A DNA stretch of 64,000 bases from Calditrichota bacterium. Its GTDB lineage: Bacteria > Electryoneota > RPQS01. Positions 24,098 through 32,644 of the stretch are shown here, piece by piece. Both the position numbers and the translations under genes were made by a program. The notes under the pieces were generated by a model, which did not search any database, was not told the DNA's origin, and saw only the letters and a list, made by a program, of their open reading frames with translations. The stretch covers positions 1,302,001 through 1,366,000 of the forward strand of contig JACJVZ010000001.1 of assembly GCA_020637445.1 (NCBI GenBank), read 5' to 3'. Within the stretch, counting starts at the first letter, position 1. Each line of letters starts with the position of its first letter.

Positions 24098-25171
24098 ATG
24101 TCGTTTCGTTTTTCACATCCATATATATGGCTTGCGTTCGCGTGCTTGACGGTCTCGTCGGCAGTGCGCGCAGGCGTTACCAACCCGGACATTTCGGTTA
24201 TCGGTCAAATGCGTACGTTTGTGACCGACGACCCTGCCGACGTCAACCGCGACCGTCCGCAAATGTCCTTCGACGAAACCGAACTGATGTTTGATGCGGC
24301 TCTGAATCCGTTCGCACGCGGCACATTCGTGTTTGCCGTTGCCGACGAAGCCATCGAAGTGGAAGAAGGATTTCTTACACTGAGCAAGGGCCTTCCCGAC
24401 GGACTTGGACTGAAGTTCGGTAAATACCGTGTCGGTTTCGGAAAACTCAATGCGGTTCATCCGCACGCCTATCCGTTTCCAGAAAGGTTCAACGTCTTGG
24501 CCGAGTATCTTCCGGGCGAAGAATCCTACAATGAAATCGGAGGGCAAGTCTCTTACAGATTGCCTCTCAAATCCGATCTTTCTTCCACGGTATCGCTCGA
24601 CGTACTGCAGGGAAATTCTTTTCATCCGGACGAAGAAGATGAGTCGCGCTTAGCCGTGTTGGGGCGCTGGGCGAATTTCTTTATGCTGAACGAAGAATCC
24701 TCGATGGAGATTGGCGTCTCCGGAACACAAGGAGTGAACAACGTCGCCGCGAAGACCACCACCTCGGTTTACGGTGTGGACGCCAAAGCGAAGCTGTGGT
24801 TCAACCAACAAAACGTGCTCGCATTGCAAGGAGAGTTCTTGGCCCTCGACCGTGAAGACGCCGAGATCGACGAGACCACGGGCGAAGTTTCCACGTCGCA
24901 CGTACGTCCCGTCGGCGGATATCTGTTCGCGGACATGACCGTGAAGAAGCGTTACAATTTCGGCGCGCGCGCGGAACACTACCAGCGCCCCGTCGCCGAC
25001 AAGCCGTGGGATCAAGCCGTTGGCGTCTTCGCGGGGCTTGCGCTGATGGAAGAGACCACGCTCTTTCGTTTGAACTGGGACAGGTTCATGCCTGATGCCG
25101 AGGACGCTTTCAATACATTTACGTTTCAAGCGATTTTCTCCATGGGCCCGCACAAACCGCATCAATTCTAA
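24098..25171 (+). CDS. Porin-like outer-membrane protein of the zinc cluster
   Basis: The protein has 357 residues. I chose ATG 24098 because GAGG lies 6 bases upstream and it begins a clean signal peptide (FSHPYIWLAFACLTVSSAVRA). The mature protein is rich in amphipathic strands (LTLSKGLPDGLGLKFGKYRVGFGKLN, FADMTVKKRYNFGARAEHY) and ends with FQAIFSMGPHKPHQF. The last residue is Phe, as in many barrels. Two Pro-His pairs are near one loop (VHPHAYPFPERF). It probably lets metal into the periplasm for ZnuA. It lies 11 bases before znuA. Confidence 0.7.
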   Translation: MSFRFSHPYIWLAFACLTVSSAVRAGVTNPDISVIGQMRTFVTDDPADVNRDRPQMSFDETELMFDAALNPFARGTFVFAVADEAIEVEEGFLTLSKGLPDGLGLKFGKYRVGFGKLNAVHPHAYPFPERFNVLAEYLPGEESYNEIGGQVSYRLPLKSDLSSTVSLDVLQGNSFHPDEEDESRLAVLGRWANFFMLNEESSMEIGVSGTQGVNNVAAKTTTSVYGVDAKAKLWFNQQNVLALQGEFLALDREDAEIDETTGEVSTSHVRPVGGYLFADMTVKKRYNFGARAEHYQRPVADKPWDQAVGVFAGLALMEETTLFRLNWDRFMPDAEDAFNTFTFQAIFSMGPHKPHQF

Positions 25172-25182
25172 AGGAGACTCTC

Positions 25183-26064
25183 ATGAAAACTACTGGAATG
25201 ATCGCGGCGGTGTTGGTGTGCTTGTCCCACTCTTTTGCCGCCTTAACCGTCGGAGCTTCACTGCCTGATTTCGCGTCGATCGCGTCTTACGTCGGCGGTG
25301 ATCGCGTCGAAACGTTTTCGATTGCCCGCAGCAAGTCCGATCCGCATTCTGTCGAAGTGCTGCCAACCTATATGGTGCGAGTCTCGCGTGCCGATTTGTA
25401 TTTGAAAGTCGGGCTTGGTTTGGATCAGTGGGCGGATCAAATTATCGAAGGCGCGCGCAACTCCAAACTCAAGATTGTGGATTGCTCGGCCGGAGTTTCA
25501 GTGTTGGAAAAACCGACGGGCAAAGTGGATGCGTCGATGGGTGACGTTCATCCGGACGGAAATCCCCACTATTGGCTCGCCCCCGAAAACGGCGTTGCGA
25601 TCGCTCAGACAATTGCCAACGCACTTTCCGCACTCGATCCGGATCACGCGGAACTTTTTAGTGCCAACGTCGAAAAACTCCGCTCCGAAATCGCGGCCAA
25701 ACTTCCTTCTTGGCAGGAGATCGCGGATCACATCCCCAATCATGAATTCGTGAGCTATCACTCGTCGTGGAGCTATTTTGCCGAAGCCTTCGACTTGAAG
25801 ATTGCCGAAAAGATCGAACCCGTTCCCGGAATTCCGCCGACGGCAAGACATCTGGCGAATCTTGTCAATGTAATTGAATCGGAAGGCGTGAAAGTGGTCG
25901 TTCAGGAACCATATTTCTCCGATGACGGAGCGAAGTATCTCGCGCGTGAAACAGGTGTGACGGTCCTGAAACTTGCGCCTTCCTGTGAGGATGCCGATGC
26001 GTCCTCCTATTTGTCGCATTTCGATCAGATTTTTTCGGCATTTGAAACGGTCCCCGCAAAATGA
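25183..26064 (+). CDS. znuA: Zinc/manganese ABC transporter substrate-binding protein (ZnuA/TroA family)
   Basis: The protein has 293 residues with a signal peptide ending SHSFA. Metal-binding His residues are in DPHSVE (near 55), NPHYWL (near 129) and SYHSSW (near 194), with a final acidic ligand region VVQEPYFSDDGAKY. The His-rich loop of classical ZnuA is short here (GDVHPDGNPH). AAGGAG is upstream. It overlaps the permease gene by 4 bases (ATGA). Zinc is the best guess for the metal; manganese is possible. Confidence 0.85.
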   Translation: MKTTGMIAAVLVCLSHSFAALTVGASLPDFASIASYVGGDRVETFSIARSKSDPHSVEVLPTYMVRVSRADLYLKVGLGLDQWADQIIEGARNSKLKIVDCSAGVSVLEKPTGKVDASMGDVHPDGNPHYWLAPENGVAIAQTIANALSALDPDHAELFSANVEKLRSEIAAKLPSWQEIADHIPNHEFVSYHSSWSYFAEAFDLKIAEKIEPVPGIPPTARHLANLVNVIESEGVKVVVQEPYFSDDGAKYLARETGVTVLKLAPSCEDADASSYLSHFDQIFSAFETVPAK

Positions 26065-26894
26065 TAGAAGCATTCTCCTATCCGTTCATGTGGTGGGCGC
26101 TCGCCGCTTGTTTGGTTTTGGCCGGAATCCACGCGTACCTCGGTTTCCACGTCGTGAAACGCGGCGTGATCTTCGTGGATCTTTCGATGGCACAAATTGC
26201 TGCGTTCGGGATGGCGGTAGCCATTGCCACGAACATGCACGATCACCCGGTTGCCGGGTACCTCTTCCCTGTTGCGGCCACGTTGCTGGGCGCGGTGATA
26301 TTCGCGTGGCTGCGACACCTCGAGCACAAAGTTCCTCTCGAAGCATTCATCGGCATCACCTTCGCATCGGCTCAAGCTCTCGTTTTGCTGTTGCTTGAGC
26401 ACACGGCATCAGGCACCGAACACCTCAAGGAAACTTTAGTCGGCAACATCTTCACGGTTTCGCCGTCGACGGTCATTCGTACGGCGGCAATCTACGCGGG
26501 AATCGGCTTGATTCACTTTTTGATTCGCAAGCCTTTGTTCGAAATCACGAACAACCCCGAAGCCGCCAAGAAAACCCGCAACATGTTCGGGTGGGATGTG
26601 CTCTTCTATGGAACCTTCGGAATCGTCGTCACCTCATCCGTGAAAATCGCCGGAGTGCTGTTAGTCTTTGCGCTTCTGGTCATTCCGTCGGTGGCCGGTG
26701 TGCTCGTCTCCGACAAAGCCAGCGTGCGCCTGATCGTCGGCTGGTCGTTCGCGTTTGTTTGCAGCGTCCTCGGACTTGCGGCAGCATTTTTGTTTGATGC
26801 GCCGGCCGCGCCAATGATTCTGACCGTGCTGACGGCCGCACTGATCGTCCACGGCCTCGCAGTCACGGCCATTGGAAAACTCAGAACACGCTGA
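26061..26894 (+). CDS. znuB: Zinc/manganese ABC transporter permease (ZnuB family)
   Basis: The protein has 277 residues with about eight hydrophobic spans. Typical ABC-3 family segments are GVIFVDLSMAQIAAFGMAVA, FGIVVTSSVKIAGVLLVFALLVIP and SVAGVLVSDK. It normally works with an ATPase (ZnuC), but no ATPase gene is in this cluster; the subunit must be encoded elsewhere or shared. A terminator follows 18 bases after the stop. Confidence 0.85.
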   Translation: MIEAFSYPFMWWALAACLVLAGIHAYLGFHVVKRGVIFVDLSMAQIAAFGMAVAIATNMHDHPVAGYLFPVAATLLGAVIFAWLRHLEHKVPLEAFIGITFASAQALVLLLLEHTASGTEHLKETLVGNIFTVSPSTVIRTAAIYAGIGLIHFLIRKPLFEITNNPEAAKKTRNMFGWDVLFYGTFGIVVTSSVKIAGVLLVFALLVIPSVAGVLVSDKASVRLIVGWSFAFVCSVLGLAAAFLFDAPAAPMILTVLTAALIVHGLAVTAIGKLRTR

Positions 26895-26912
26895 AAAGCC
26901 GTCTGCAATCAG

Positions 26913-26942
26913 AAAGGTCGCTCAATTCTGGGCGGCCTTTTT
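26913..26942 (+). terminator. Terminator of the zinc cluster
   Basis: AAAGGTCGC pairs with GCGGCCTTT (one G-T pair) around a 10-base loop, then a T run. Confidence 0.85.
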
Positions 26943-27032
26943 GTTGAATAGCGATTGTTCAAACGTTCAATGCTCTACTTTTGAACAAATCTCGCCACTG
27001 GAGGTTAGTCAAATAGAAGGCTAAATTGGGAC

Positions 27033-28316
27033 ATGGAGAAAATGGACAAAAGACTCATTTTGGTGATGCTGTTCGCCGCGGTCGGGATGTTTGTCATGGC
27101 GAATTGGTCGTGCGGCCGCGAAGAAGTCGTGCGGCCGGAAGAAATTCGCAGTAAACGACTGGTAGTCTATGATCAGGAGAAGTATCAGGAACTCGCCCGA
27201 CTTTGGGAGAAGTACAATAAAGCGTATCCCTCCGAATTCGCGTACGGCAATTGGGTCTATGCGGAGCGCTATGCGGGTCACGACTTTATTCCACTAGTCA
27301 AAAGGGGGTTGAAGAAGTACCCTGACAATCCTTTGCTGCTTTATTTGGCAAGCATGGAGAACCAAGGCAAGCCCGAAGACAGGCAGGCGTTGGAGTATCT
27401 TGAGCGCGCGGTCGCAATAGATCCGAATTTCCTTGATCCGTGGTTCAGCTTGGTGACGATTTACATGAGCTTCGGTGACGACGAAAAGGTGAATCTCGCT
27501 TTGAGAAAAATTCTTGAAAGCGGTTACGTTCACGACGACATCTACGATTACAATTACAATGTCTTAATCGGACTCGAACAGAACGCCGTATTGATCTCGA
27601 ACGGTGACAACGACACATATCCGGTGTGGATACTGCAGCGTATACTGAATGTGCGTCCCGACGTCACGCTCGCAAACATGAGTTTGCTCAACACCAAGTG
27701 GTATCCGGTCTATCTCGTGGAACACGGTGCGCCACAGTTTGTGACGGCTTCTGAGGTCGAGGCGATTCGTGACAGCTCGGATCAAGCACTTGCCGCTCGC
27801 ACGGAGAAGACACCGGTCTGGAATCCCTATTCGTATCCCTTGATCACAAAGATGATTGGCGCGGCGGAGCGCGAACGTCGTCCGGTCTATTTTGCTCACA
27901 CCGTGTACGAAGACGAGTTCATAAAGTCATACAAAGAGCAGGGATGTTTGCTCGGTCTGGCGACGCTCGTTACGCCCTGCGGCGACGACAAAAACAAACG
28001 ACTTGAAGATGCAATGCGAATATGGGTCAACCAATTTCGCACGGGCGGAATGGATAGTTGGCGGCTGCGGAGCACGAAACCCACGGATGCCGGACGAATG
28101 TTGATGCCGAACTACGCTTTTGTCGCGGCCGTCTCAGCGGCAAAGCTAAAAGGCGCTTCGCCTGAACTTCGCGGCGCCTTGTTCAAGTGGTATCGCGCGC
28201 ATGTCGAACCGATCTTGAACGAGGATATGAAGAAGAAAGTTTGTCAAGTCTGGTGCGAAATCGAAGACGTCCCGGAGATTTCGGAATGGTGCAAGGTTCA
28301 GGACTGTCGAATGTGA
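27033..28316 (+). CDS. Lipoprotein with TPR-like helices and a DUF2723-like C-terminal domain
   Basis: The protein has 427 residues. The N-terminal signal LILVMLFAAVGMFVMANWSC gives a lipobox Cys near 27. Residues about 50-165 look like tetratricopeptide-type helices (ALEYLERAVAIDPNFLDPWFSLV). Residues from about 170 contain NGDNDTYPVWILQRILNVRPDV, in two adjacent parts, and NMSLLNTKWYPVYL. This is the signature of the soluble tail of DUF2723 glycosyltransferase-like membrane proteins, here without the membrane part. The C-terminus has four Cys in pairs. It overlaps the sigma factor gene by 4 bases (GTGA). Function unknown. Confidence 0.65.
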   Translation: MEKMDKRLILVMLFAAVGMFVMANWSCGREEVVRPEEIRSKRLVVYDQEKYQELARLWEKYNKAYPSEFAYGNWVYAERYAGHDFIPLVKRGLKKYPDNPLLLYLASMENQGKPEDRQALEYLERAVAIDPNFLDPWFSLVTIYMSFGDDEKVNLALRKILESGYVHDDIYDYNYNVLIGLEQNAVLISNGDNDTYPVWILQRILNVRPDVTLANMSLLNTKWYPVYLVEHGAPQFVTASEVEAIRDSSDQALAARTEKTPVWNPYSYPLITKMIGAAERERRPVYFAHTVYEDEFIKSYKEQGCLLGLATLVTPCGDDKNKRLEDAMRIWVNQFRTGGMDSWRLRSTKPTDAGRMLMPNYAFVAAVSAAKLKGASPELRGALFKWYRAHVEPILNEDMKKKVCQVWCEIEDVPEISEWCKVQDCRM

Positions 28317-28858
28317 CCGACGAATGGTCGCTGCTCGACCGCGCGCGGCTTGGAGTCAAGTCCGCGTGGGGTGAATTGCTGCGCCTGCACCAGTCGCGCT
28401 TGACCGCGATGGCATTGTTGATTACAGGATCCGGCGATTCCGCCAAGGACATCGTGCAGGAAGTCTTCACGCGCTTGATACGCGTCGAGTTTCAGCACCG
28501 TCAAGGAACGTTGTCAGGATGGCTTTCCACGGCAACGTGGCGGCTTGCCGTCAAAGAAAAAGACCGGACGACGAAACTGTCCGGTCTTGAGTCATTTGTC
28601 GAACCCTTCGAGTCTGAATCACAACTTGATACGTTGATCAAGGACGAGCGTTCGCGACAAATCGCCGTTGCGATTCGCGATCTGAGCAACGAGCATCGCG
28701 AATGTTTGATTCTCCGGTTTTATGGAGAGCACAGTTACGAGGAGATTGCCGAGCTGACGGGAGTCCCGCTCGGCACGGTGAAATCACGGTTATTTCACGC
28801 TGTCAAGAGTTGTCGTGAAATACTGCGAAGAAAAGGAGTATTGGATTCATGCATCTGA
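28313..28858 (+). CDS. ECF-type RNA polymerase sigma factor
   Basis: The protein has 181 residues from GTG 28313, chosen because it overlaps the upstream stop as GTGA with AGGA 9 bases before; ATG 28286 (GGAG 8 bases before) is the alternative. Region 2 is WGELLRLHQSRLTAMALLITGSGDSAKDIVQEVFTRL. Region 4 is LSNEHRECLILRFYGEHSYEEIAELTGVPLGTVKSRLFHAVKSCREIL. There is no region 1 or 3, as in the ECF group. The partner anti-sigma gene follows with a 10-base overlap. Its signal is unknown; the envelope is likely. Confidence 0.9.
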   Translation: MTDEWSLLDRARLGVKSAWGELLRLHQSRLTAMALLITGSGDSAKDIVQEVFTRLIRVEFQHRQGTLSGWLSTATWRLAVKEKDRTTKLSGLESFVEPFESESQLDTLIKDERSRQIAVAIRDLSNEHRECLILRFYGEHSYEEIAELTGVPLGTVKSRLFHAVKSCREILRRKGVLDSCI

Positions 28859-29238
28859 CCGACGATACACTGCTTCAGATTTCTTTGGAATTGCTTGAAC
28901 CTGTCGAGACGGCCGTGGCGATGAAACATTTGAAAGAGTGCCAAGAGTGCCGCGAGCGCTTTGCAATAGTTGGCAACGACGTCTCTGTATTGGGAAGCGT
29001 CCGGCCCGACGTTTCACCGATCGCACTGCCTAAGCTGCCCGCAAAGACAGTCCAAAACCGTTCCTATTTGCGTGCGGCCGCGTTGCTGTTGATCGGCTTC
29101 GGAGCAGGCGTCGTGTTCACGTGGTCCGCGCAGCGCATGCCGCCGACGGTGACTCCGTACCACAATTCAGGCGGCACACCGTCGGACTCGATTGCTTCGT
29201 TTGTGCCCACTGACGGAACGGATGTGAAGCGATTCTGA
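28849..29238 (+). CDS. Zinc-finger anti-sigma factor with one membrane span
   Basis: The protein has 129 residues. The N-terminal part has the ZAS motif H...C..C in KHLKECQECRERF near residue 26. A single membrane span, RAAALLLIGFGAGVVFTWSA, lies at about 74-93, and a short periplasmic tail follows. It would hold the ECF factor at the membrane until a signal frees it. Overlap with the sigma gene couples their translation. Confidence 0.85.
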   Translation: MHLTDDTLLQISLELLEPVETAVAMKHLKECQECRERFAIVGNDVSVLGSVRPDVSPIALPKLPAKTVQNRSYLRAAALLLIGFGAGVVFTWSAQRMPPTVTPYHNSGGTPSDSIASFVPTDGTDVKRF

Positions 29239-29265
29239 AAATGTGCACACTTCATCGCAAAAAAA

Positions 29266-29291
29266 GCCGCTCGAATTCTCGAGCGGCTTTT
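29266..29291. terminator. Bidirectional terminator between the anti-sigma gene and rplQ
   Basis: GCCGCTCGA, ATTC and TCGAGCGGC form a perfect 9-bp stem with AAAAAA before and TTTT after. It ends the plus-strand group and the long minus-strand ribosomal operon. Confidence 0.92.
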
Positions 29292-29310
29292 CAATTTCAA
29301 ACGGGAGAGA

Positions 29311-29739
29311 TTAGGCTTCGGCCTTTTTGCTCTTCTTGGCCTTCTTTTCGTCCGCGGCGGGCTTGGGAGCGGCCTGCACACCCTCATAGCCGACCAATTC
29401 GATAATGGCCATCGGAGCGGCGTCGCCGACGCGTACGCCGAGCTTGATGATGCGCGTATATCCGCCCGGACGTTCGGAGTTCTTAGGACCGATTTCGCTG
29501 AAGAGATGCTGCAAGATCGCGGGCTTGCTGCACACCTTCGCGACTTCGCGGCGCGACGCCAGCGTGTCGGTCTTGGCCTTGGTGATGAGCTTTTCGACAA
29601 ACGGGCGCATTTCTTTTGCTTTGCCCAAAGTGGTTTTGATGCGCTTGTGCTCAAAGAGATCCTGAGCCAAGTTGATCATCAAAGCCTTCTTATGACTGGA
29701 CGAGCGCGAAAGCTGGCGTCCCTTATTAAGGTGTCTCAT
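29311..29739 (-). CDS. rplQ: Ribosomal protein L17
   Basis: The protein has 142 residues: MRHLNKGRQLSRSSSHKKAL, then LFEHKRIKTTLGKAKEMRPFVEKLIT. It lines the exit tunnel of the large subunit. It overlaps rpoA by 4 bases (ATGA) and is the last gene of the alpha operon. The C-terminus has a Lys/Ala tail (DEKKAKKSKKAEA). Confidence 0.96.
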   Translation of the reverse strand: MRHLNKGRQLSRSSSHKKALMINLAQDLFEHKRIKTTLGKAKEMRPFVEKLITKAKTDTLASRREVAKVCSKPAILQHLFSEIGPKNSERPGGYTRIIKLGVRVGDAAPMAIIELVGYEGVQAAPKPAADEKKAKKSKKAEA

Positions 29740-30728
29740 TTCTTATCGTAATCTGCGGAAAGGTATTTTTCCACGTCCATGCCGAAGTGCAGGGACTTGG
29801 TCTTCAAAATTTCATTAAGTTCGACCAGCGATTTGCGGCCGAAATTCTTGAAGCGCAGCATTTCGTTTTCATCGCGGCGCACGAGGTCGGCGATGGTGCG
29901 AATTTTGGCTTCTTTCAGACAGTTGGCACTGCGCACGGAAAGTTCGAGATCTTCAACCGGCTTGCGCAGGAGCTTGCGAATCTGCAGCGTCTCTTCGTCG
30001 ATGTCTTCGTCGTCTTCCTTCTCGGGCTTCATGTCGAAGCTGATGAAGAGCTGAATGTGATCGCGCAGAATGCGGCCCGCGTTGGACAGTGCGTCTTCCG
30101 GCGTAATCGAACCGTCGGTCCAGATTTCCAGAATCAGCTTTTCATAGTCCGTTCGCTGACCGACACGCGTGTTCTCGATCGTGTAGGTGACGTTGCGAAT
30201 CGGCGAGTAGATCGCGTCGAGCGGAATCGTACCGATGGGTGCGTCCGACGGGCGGTTCTCTTCGGCGGGAACGTAGCCGCGGCCTTTCTTGATGGACAGC
30301 TCCATCTTGAGTTCCGATTCGCTGTTCAGCGTGGCAATCAGATGATCGGGATTGAGAATCTCGAAATCATTGTTGCCGATTTGCAGATCACGCGCCGTAA
30401 ACTCTTTCGGTCCTTTGAGCTGGACGTAAATTTTGTCCGGCTTTTTGTTCAAGAGTTTGAAACGAACGCCTTTGAGATTCAGAATCATCTCGGTGACGTC
30501 TTCCGACACACCGGGAATAGTAGAGAACTCGTGCAGGATTCCGTCGATCTTGATCGTGACGATAGCCGCGCCTTGCAGCGTAGAAATCAGAACACGACGA
30601 AGGCTGTTTCCGATAGTGACTCCATAGCCTCTTTCAAGGGGTTGGACGATGAATTTGCCATAGGTATCAGTATGGGTAGATTCATCAATCTCCACCGCTT
30701 CCGGCATTTGGAAGTTCAAACCGTTCAT
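29736..30728 (-). CDS. rpoA: RNA polymerase alpha subunit
   Basis: The protein has 330 residues. Start is ATG 30728 with GAGGAG 5 bases upstream; the frame continues upstream without support. The N-terminal dimerisation domain has ERGYGVTIGNSLRRVLLS-like sequence (GNSLRRVLISTLQGAA). The C-terminal domain after an acidic linker reads LELSVRSANCLKEAKIRTIADLV, the helix that contacts UP elements and activators. Placed between rpsD and rplQ as usual. Confidence 0.97.
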   Translation of the reverse strand: MNGLNFQMPEAVEIDESTHTDTYGKFIVQPLERGYGVTIGNSLRRVLISTLQGAAIVTIKIDGILHEFSTIPGVSEDVTEMILNLKGVRFKLLNKKPDKIYVQLKGPKEFTARDLQIGNNDFEILNPDHLIATLNSESELKMELSIKKGRGYVPAEENRPSDAPIGTIPLDAIYSPIRNVTYTIENTRVGQRTDYEKLILEIWTDGSITPEDALSNAGRILRDHIQLFISFDMKPEKEDDEDIDEETLQIRKLLRKPVEDLELSVRSANCLKEAKIRTIADLVRRDENEMLRFKNFGRKSLVELNEILKTKSLHFGMDVEKYLSADYDKK

Positions 30729-30747
30729 GGGTCTCCTCGAGGTGAAA

Positions 30748-31377
30748 TTAACGCGAGTAGAGTTCGACAACCAACTGTTCGTTGGCCTCGAAAGGAATGT
30801 CGTTGCGCGCAGGCGGTCCAAGGAACACGCCCTCCATCTTAGCGCGGTCGACTTCCAAATTCGGCATCATTTTGCCGTGCGCGGCGAGCTGCATCGACGC
30901 GTGAATCACTTCCAGTTTGCGGGAGCGTTCACGAACCTTGACGCGGTCGTTCGCCTTGAGGATAAAAGACGGAATGTTCACCTTCTTGCCGTTGACCATG
31001 AAGTGCGAATGCACGACCAATTGGCGGGCTTGACGGCGGGTGGAAGCGAAGCCAAGACGATACACGACATTGTCGAGCCTGCTTTCGAGCATGCCCATCA
31101 GGTTCTCGCCCGTGACGCCTTTTTGACGCTGCGCGACGGTAAAGAAGCGATGGAACTGACGTTCGAGCAGGCCGTACGATTCGCGGATCTTCTGCTTCTC
31201 GAGGAGTTGCCGTCCGTATTCGGAAACCTTGGCGCGGCGTCCGCGACCGTGCATGCCGGGCGGGTAGCCTTTCTTGTCAAACGCCGATTTGCCGTTACGA
31301 ACGCGCTGCCCCTTAAGGTAGAGTTGCGCGCCGACTCGGCGACAGATTTTATCCGTTGGACCGCGATTTCTTGCCAT
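30748..31377 (-). CDS. rpsD: Ribosomal protein S4
   Basis: The protein has 209 residues. The N-terminal zinc Cys set is absent (C- form, one Cys near residue 12). The S4 domain has LDNVVYRLGFASTRRQARQLVVHSHFMVNGK. It starts 16S assembly and often represses its own operon. It lies 19 bases before rpoA. Confidence 0.97.
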   Translation of the reverse strand: MARNRGPTDKICRRVGAQLYLKGQRVRNGKSAFDKKGYPPGMHGRGRRAKVSEYGRQLLEKQKIRESYGLLERQFHRFFTVAQRQKGVTGENLMGMLESRLDNVVYRLGFASTRRQARQLVVHSHFMVNGKKVNIPSFILKANDRVKVRERSRKLEVIHASMQLAAHGKMMPNLEVDRAKMEGVFLGPPARNDIPFEANEQLVVELYSR

Positions 31378-31425
31378 AGACTTGCGAGGATATAGTGTTA
31401 AACTTAAAGCGGGAAGGAAAAACGA

Positions 31426-31815
31426 TTACACGCGGCGCGCTTTTTCAGGGCGGCAGCCGTTATGCGGCAGGGGAGTGACGTCACGAATGGTCGTGATCGA
31501 GAGACCGGACGCGGCGATTGCGCGCACGGCGCCGTCACGTCCACCGCCCGGTCCGCGCACTTCAATGGAGACTTTTTTCAGTCCGAGAGCCATTGCAGCT
31601 TTGGCGGCGTTGTCGGCGGCCAACTGTGCGGCGAACGGCGTGTTCTTACGCGAGCCTCTGAGTCCCATCTTGCCGGCGGACGCCCACGAGATGGTATTGC
31701 CGTAGTTATCGGTAATCGTGATCAGCGTGTTATTGAAGGAAGACTTGACGTGAACGACGCCAGTATCTTCCACCCGTTCTTTTTTCCGCTTACCTTTTTT
31801 CTTGGAAGTTGCCAA
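31426..31815 (-). CDS. rpsK: Ribosomal protein S11
   Basis: The protein has 129 residues. I chose the TTG at 31815 (GGAG 7 bases upstream, giving MATSKKKGKRKKERVE); a TTG nine codons earlier has no ribosome site. Core: VHVKSSFNNTLITITDNYGN and VRGPGGGRDGAVRAIAASG. Platform protein of the small subunit. Confidence 0.94.
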   Translation of the reverse strand: MATSKKKGKRKKERVEDTGVVHVKSSFNNTLITITDNYGNTISWASAGKMGLRGSRKNTPFAAQLAADNAAKAAMALGLKKVSIEVRGPGGGRDGAVRAIAASGLSITTIRDVTPLPHNGCRPEKARRV

Positions 31816-31866
31816 GTTTGTACTCCGTGAAGAAACGATCAACCGCGCGTGCGCGGGGGAAAATTC

Positions 31867-32238
31867 TTACTTACCTTTCTTCTTGACCATCAAGTTTTTC
31901 TTGCGGCCTTTACGCGTTCGCGCGTTGTTCTTCGTATTTTGGCCGCGCACGGGCAACCCCTTGCGGTGGCGCAAACCACGATAACAACCGACGTCCATAA
32001 GACGCTTGATGTTCAATTGAACTTCGGAACGCAGCGGACCTTCGAGCTTCATGTCGGCGATGATCGCGCGGATAGCGGCGAGTTCGTCGTCATTCAGGTC
32101 GTGTGTACGCTTGTTCCAGTCGATCGCGCACTTGGTCAGAATTTTCTGAGCAGTGGGACGACCGACGCCGAAAATGTAGGTCAGGGCGACTTCGATGCGC
32201 TTATCGCGCGGTATATCTACGCCGGCAAAACGAGCCAT
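31867..32238 (-). CDS. rpsM: Ribosomal protein S13
   Basis: The protein has 123 residues: MARFAGVDIPRDKRIEVALTYI, then YRGLRHRKGLPVRGQNTKNNARTRKG. It contacts L5 and tRNA at the subunit interface. First gene of the alpha operon, directly after rpmJ. Confidence 0.97.
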   Translation of the reverse strand: MARFAGVDIPRDKRIEVALTYIFGVGRPTAQKILTKCAIDWNKRTHDLNDDELAAIRAIIADMKLEGPLRSEVQLNIKRLMDVGCYRGLRHRKGLPVRGQNTKNNARTRKGRKKNLMVKKKGK

Positions 32239-32267
32239 TCTTAAATACCTGTGTTACCGCGAAGGGC

Positions 32268-32384
32268 TTAGCCCTGACGCTGCTTGTGTTTTTTGGTTCG
32301 GGAACAAACTACAAAGATTCGGCCGCGGCGGCGGACGATTTTGCAGTGTTCACAGATCTTCTTGACAGAAGTACGGACTTTCAT
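32268..32384 (-). CDS. rpmJ: Ribosomal protein L36 (zinc-binding form)
   Basis: The protein has 38 residues: MKVRTSVKKICEHCKIVRRR, then the basic tail ending KKHKQRQG. Cys pair CEHC and later VVCSRTKKH give the zinc site. I read this by hand on the minus strand. It sits between infA (26 bases) and rpsM (29 bases), its standard place. Confidence 0.95.
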   Translation of the reverse strand: MKVRTSVKKICEHCKIVRRRGRIFVVCSRTKKHKQRQG

Positions 32385-32410
32385 GATCTTTATCGCAAGT
32401 GTGCTTGAGA

Positions 32411-32629
32411 TTATTTGTATCGGTAGGTAATTCGCCCGCGGCTGAGGTCATACGGGGACAGTTCCACGGTGACTTTGTCGCCGGGCAAGATTTTGATAAA
32501 ATGCATGCGCATTTTGCCCGAAATGTGACAGAGGACTTTGTGGCCGTTCTCAAGTACTACGCGGAACGTAGCATTGGGCAGGCACTCCTCGATCACGCCG
32601 TCAACCTTGATGGACTGTTCTTTTGAAAT
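32411..32629 (-). CDS. infA: Translation initiation factor IF-1, apparent ATT start codon
   Basis: Reading from ATT at 32629 gives 72 residues, exactly the usual IF-1 length, beginning (M)SKEQSIKVDGVIEECLPN and ending DLSRGRITYRYK. GAGG lies 6 bases before this ATT. No ATG, GTG or TTG occurs in frame between the upstream in-frame stop (the map stop at 32645) and GTG 32596. The latter would cut the first 11 residues, part of the first OB-fold strand. IF-1 binds the A site of the 30S subunit. ATT starts are known for infC and pcnB of E. coli. Confidence 0.85.
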   Translation of the reverse strand: MSKEQSIKVDGVIEECLPNATFRVVLENGHKVLCHISGKMRMHFIKILPGDKVTVELSPYDLSRGRITYRYK

Positions 32630-32644
32630 ACGAAACCTCGAAAA

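Noticed and set aside
32411..32596. IF-1 starting at GTG 32596 with 61 residues
   Set aside because: Would lose 11 residues of the first strand of the OB fold; the ATT start with GAGG gives the exact usual length.
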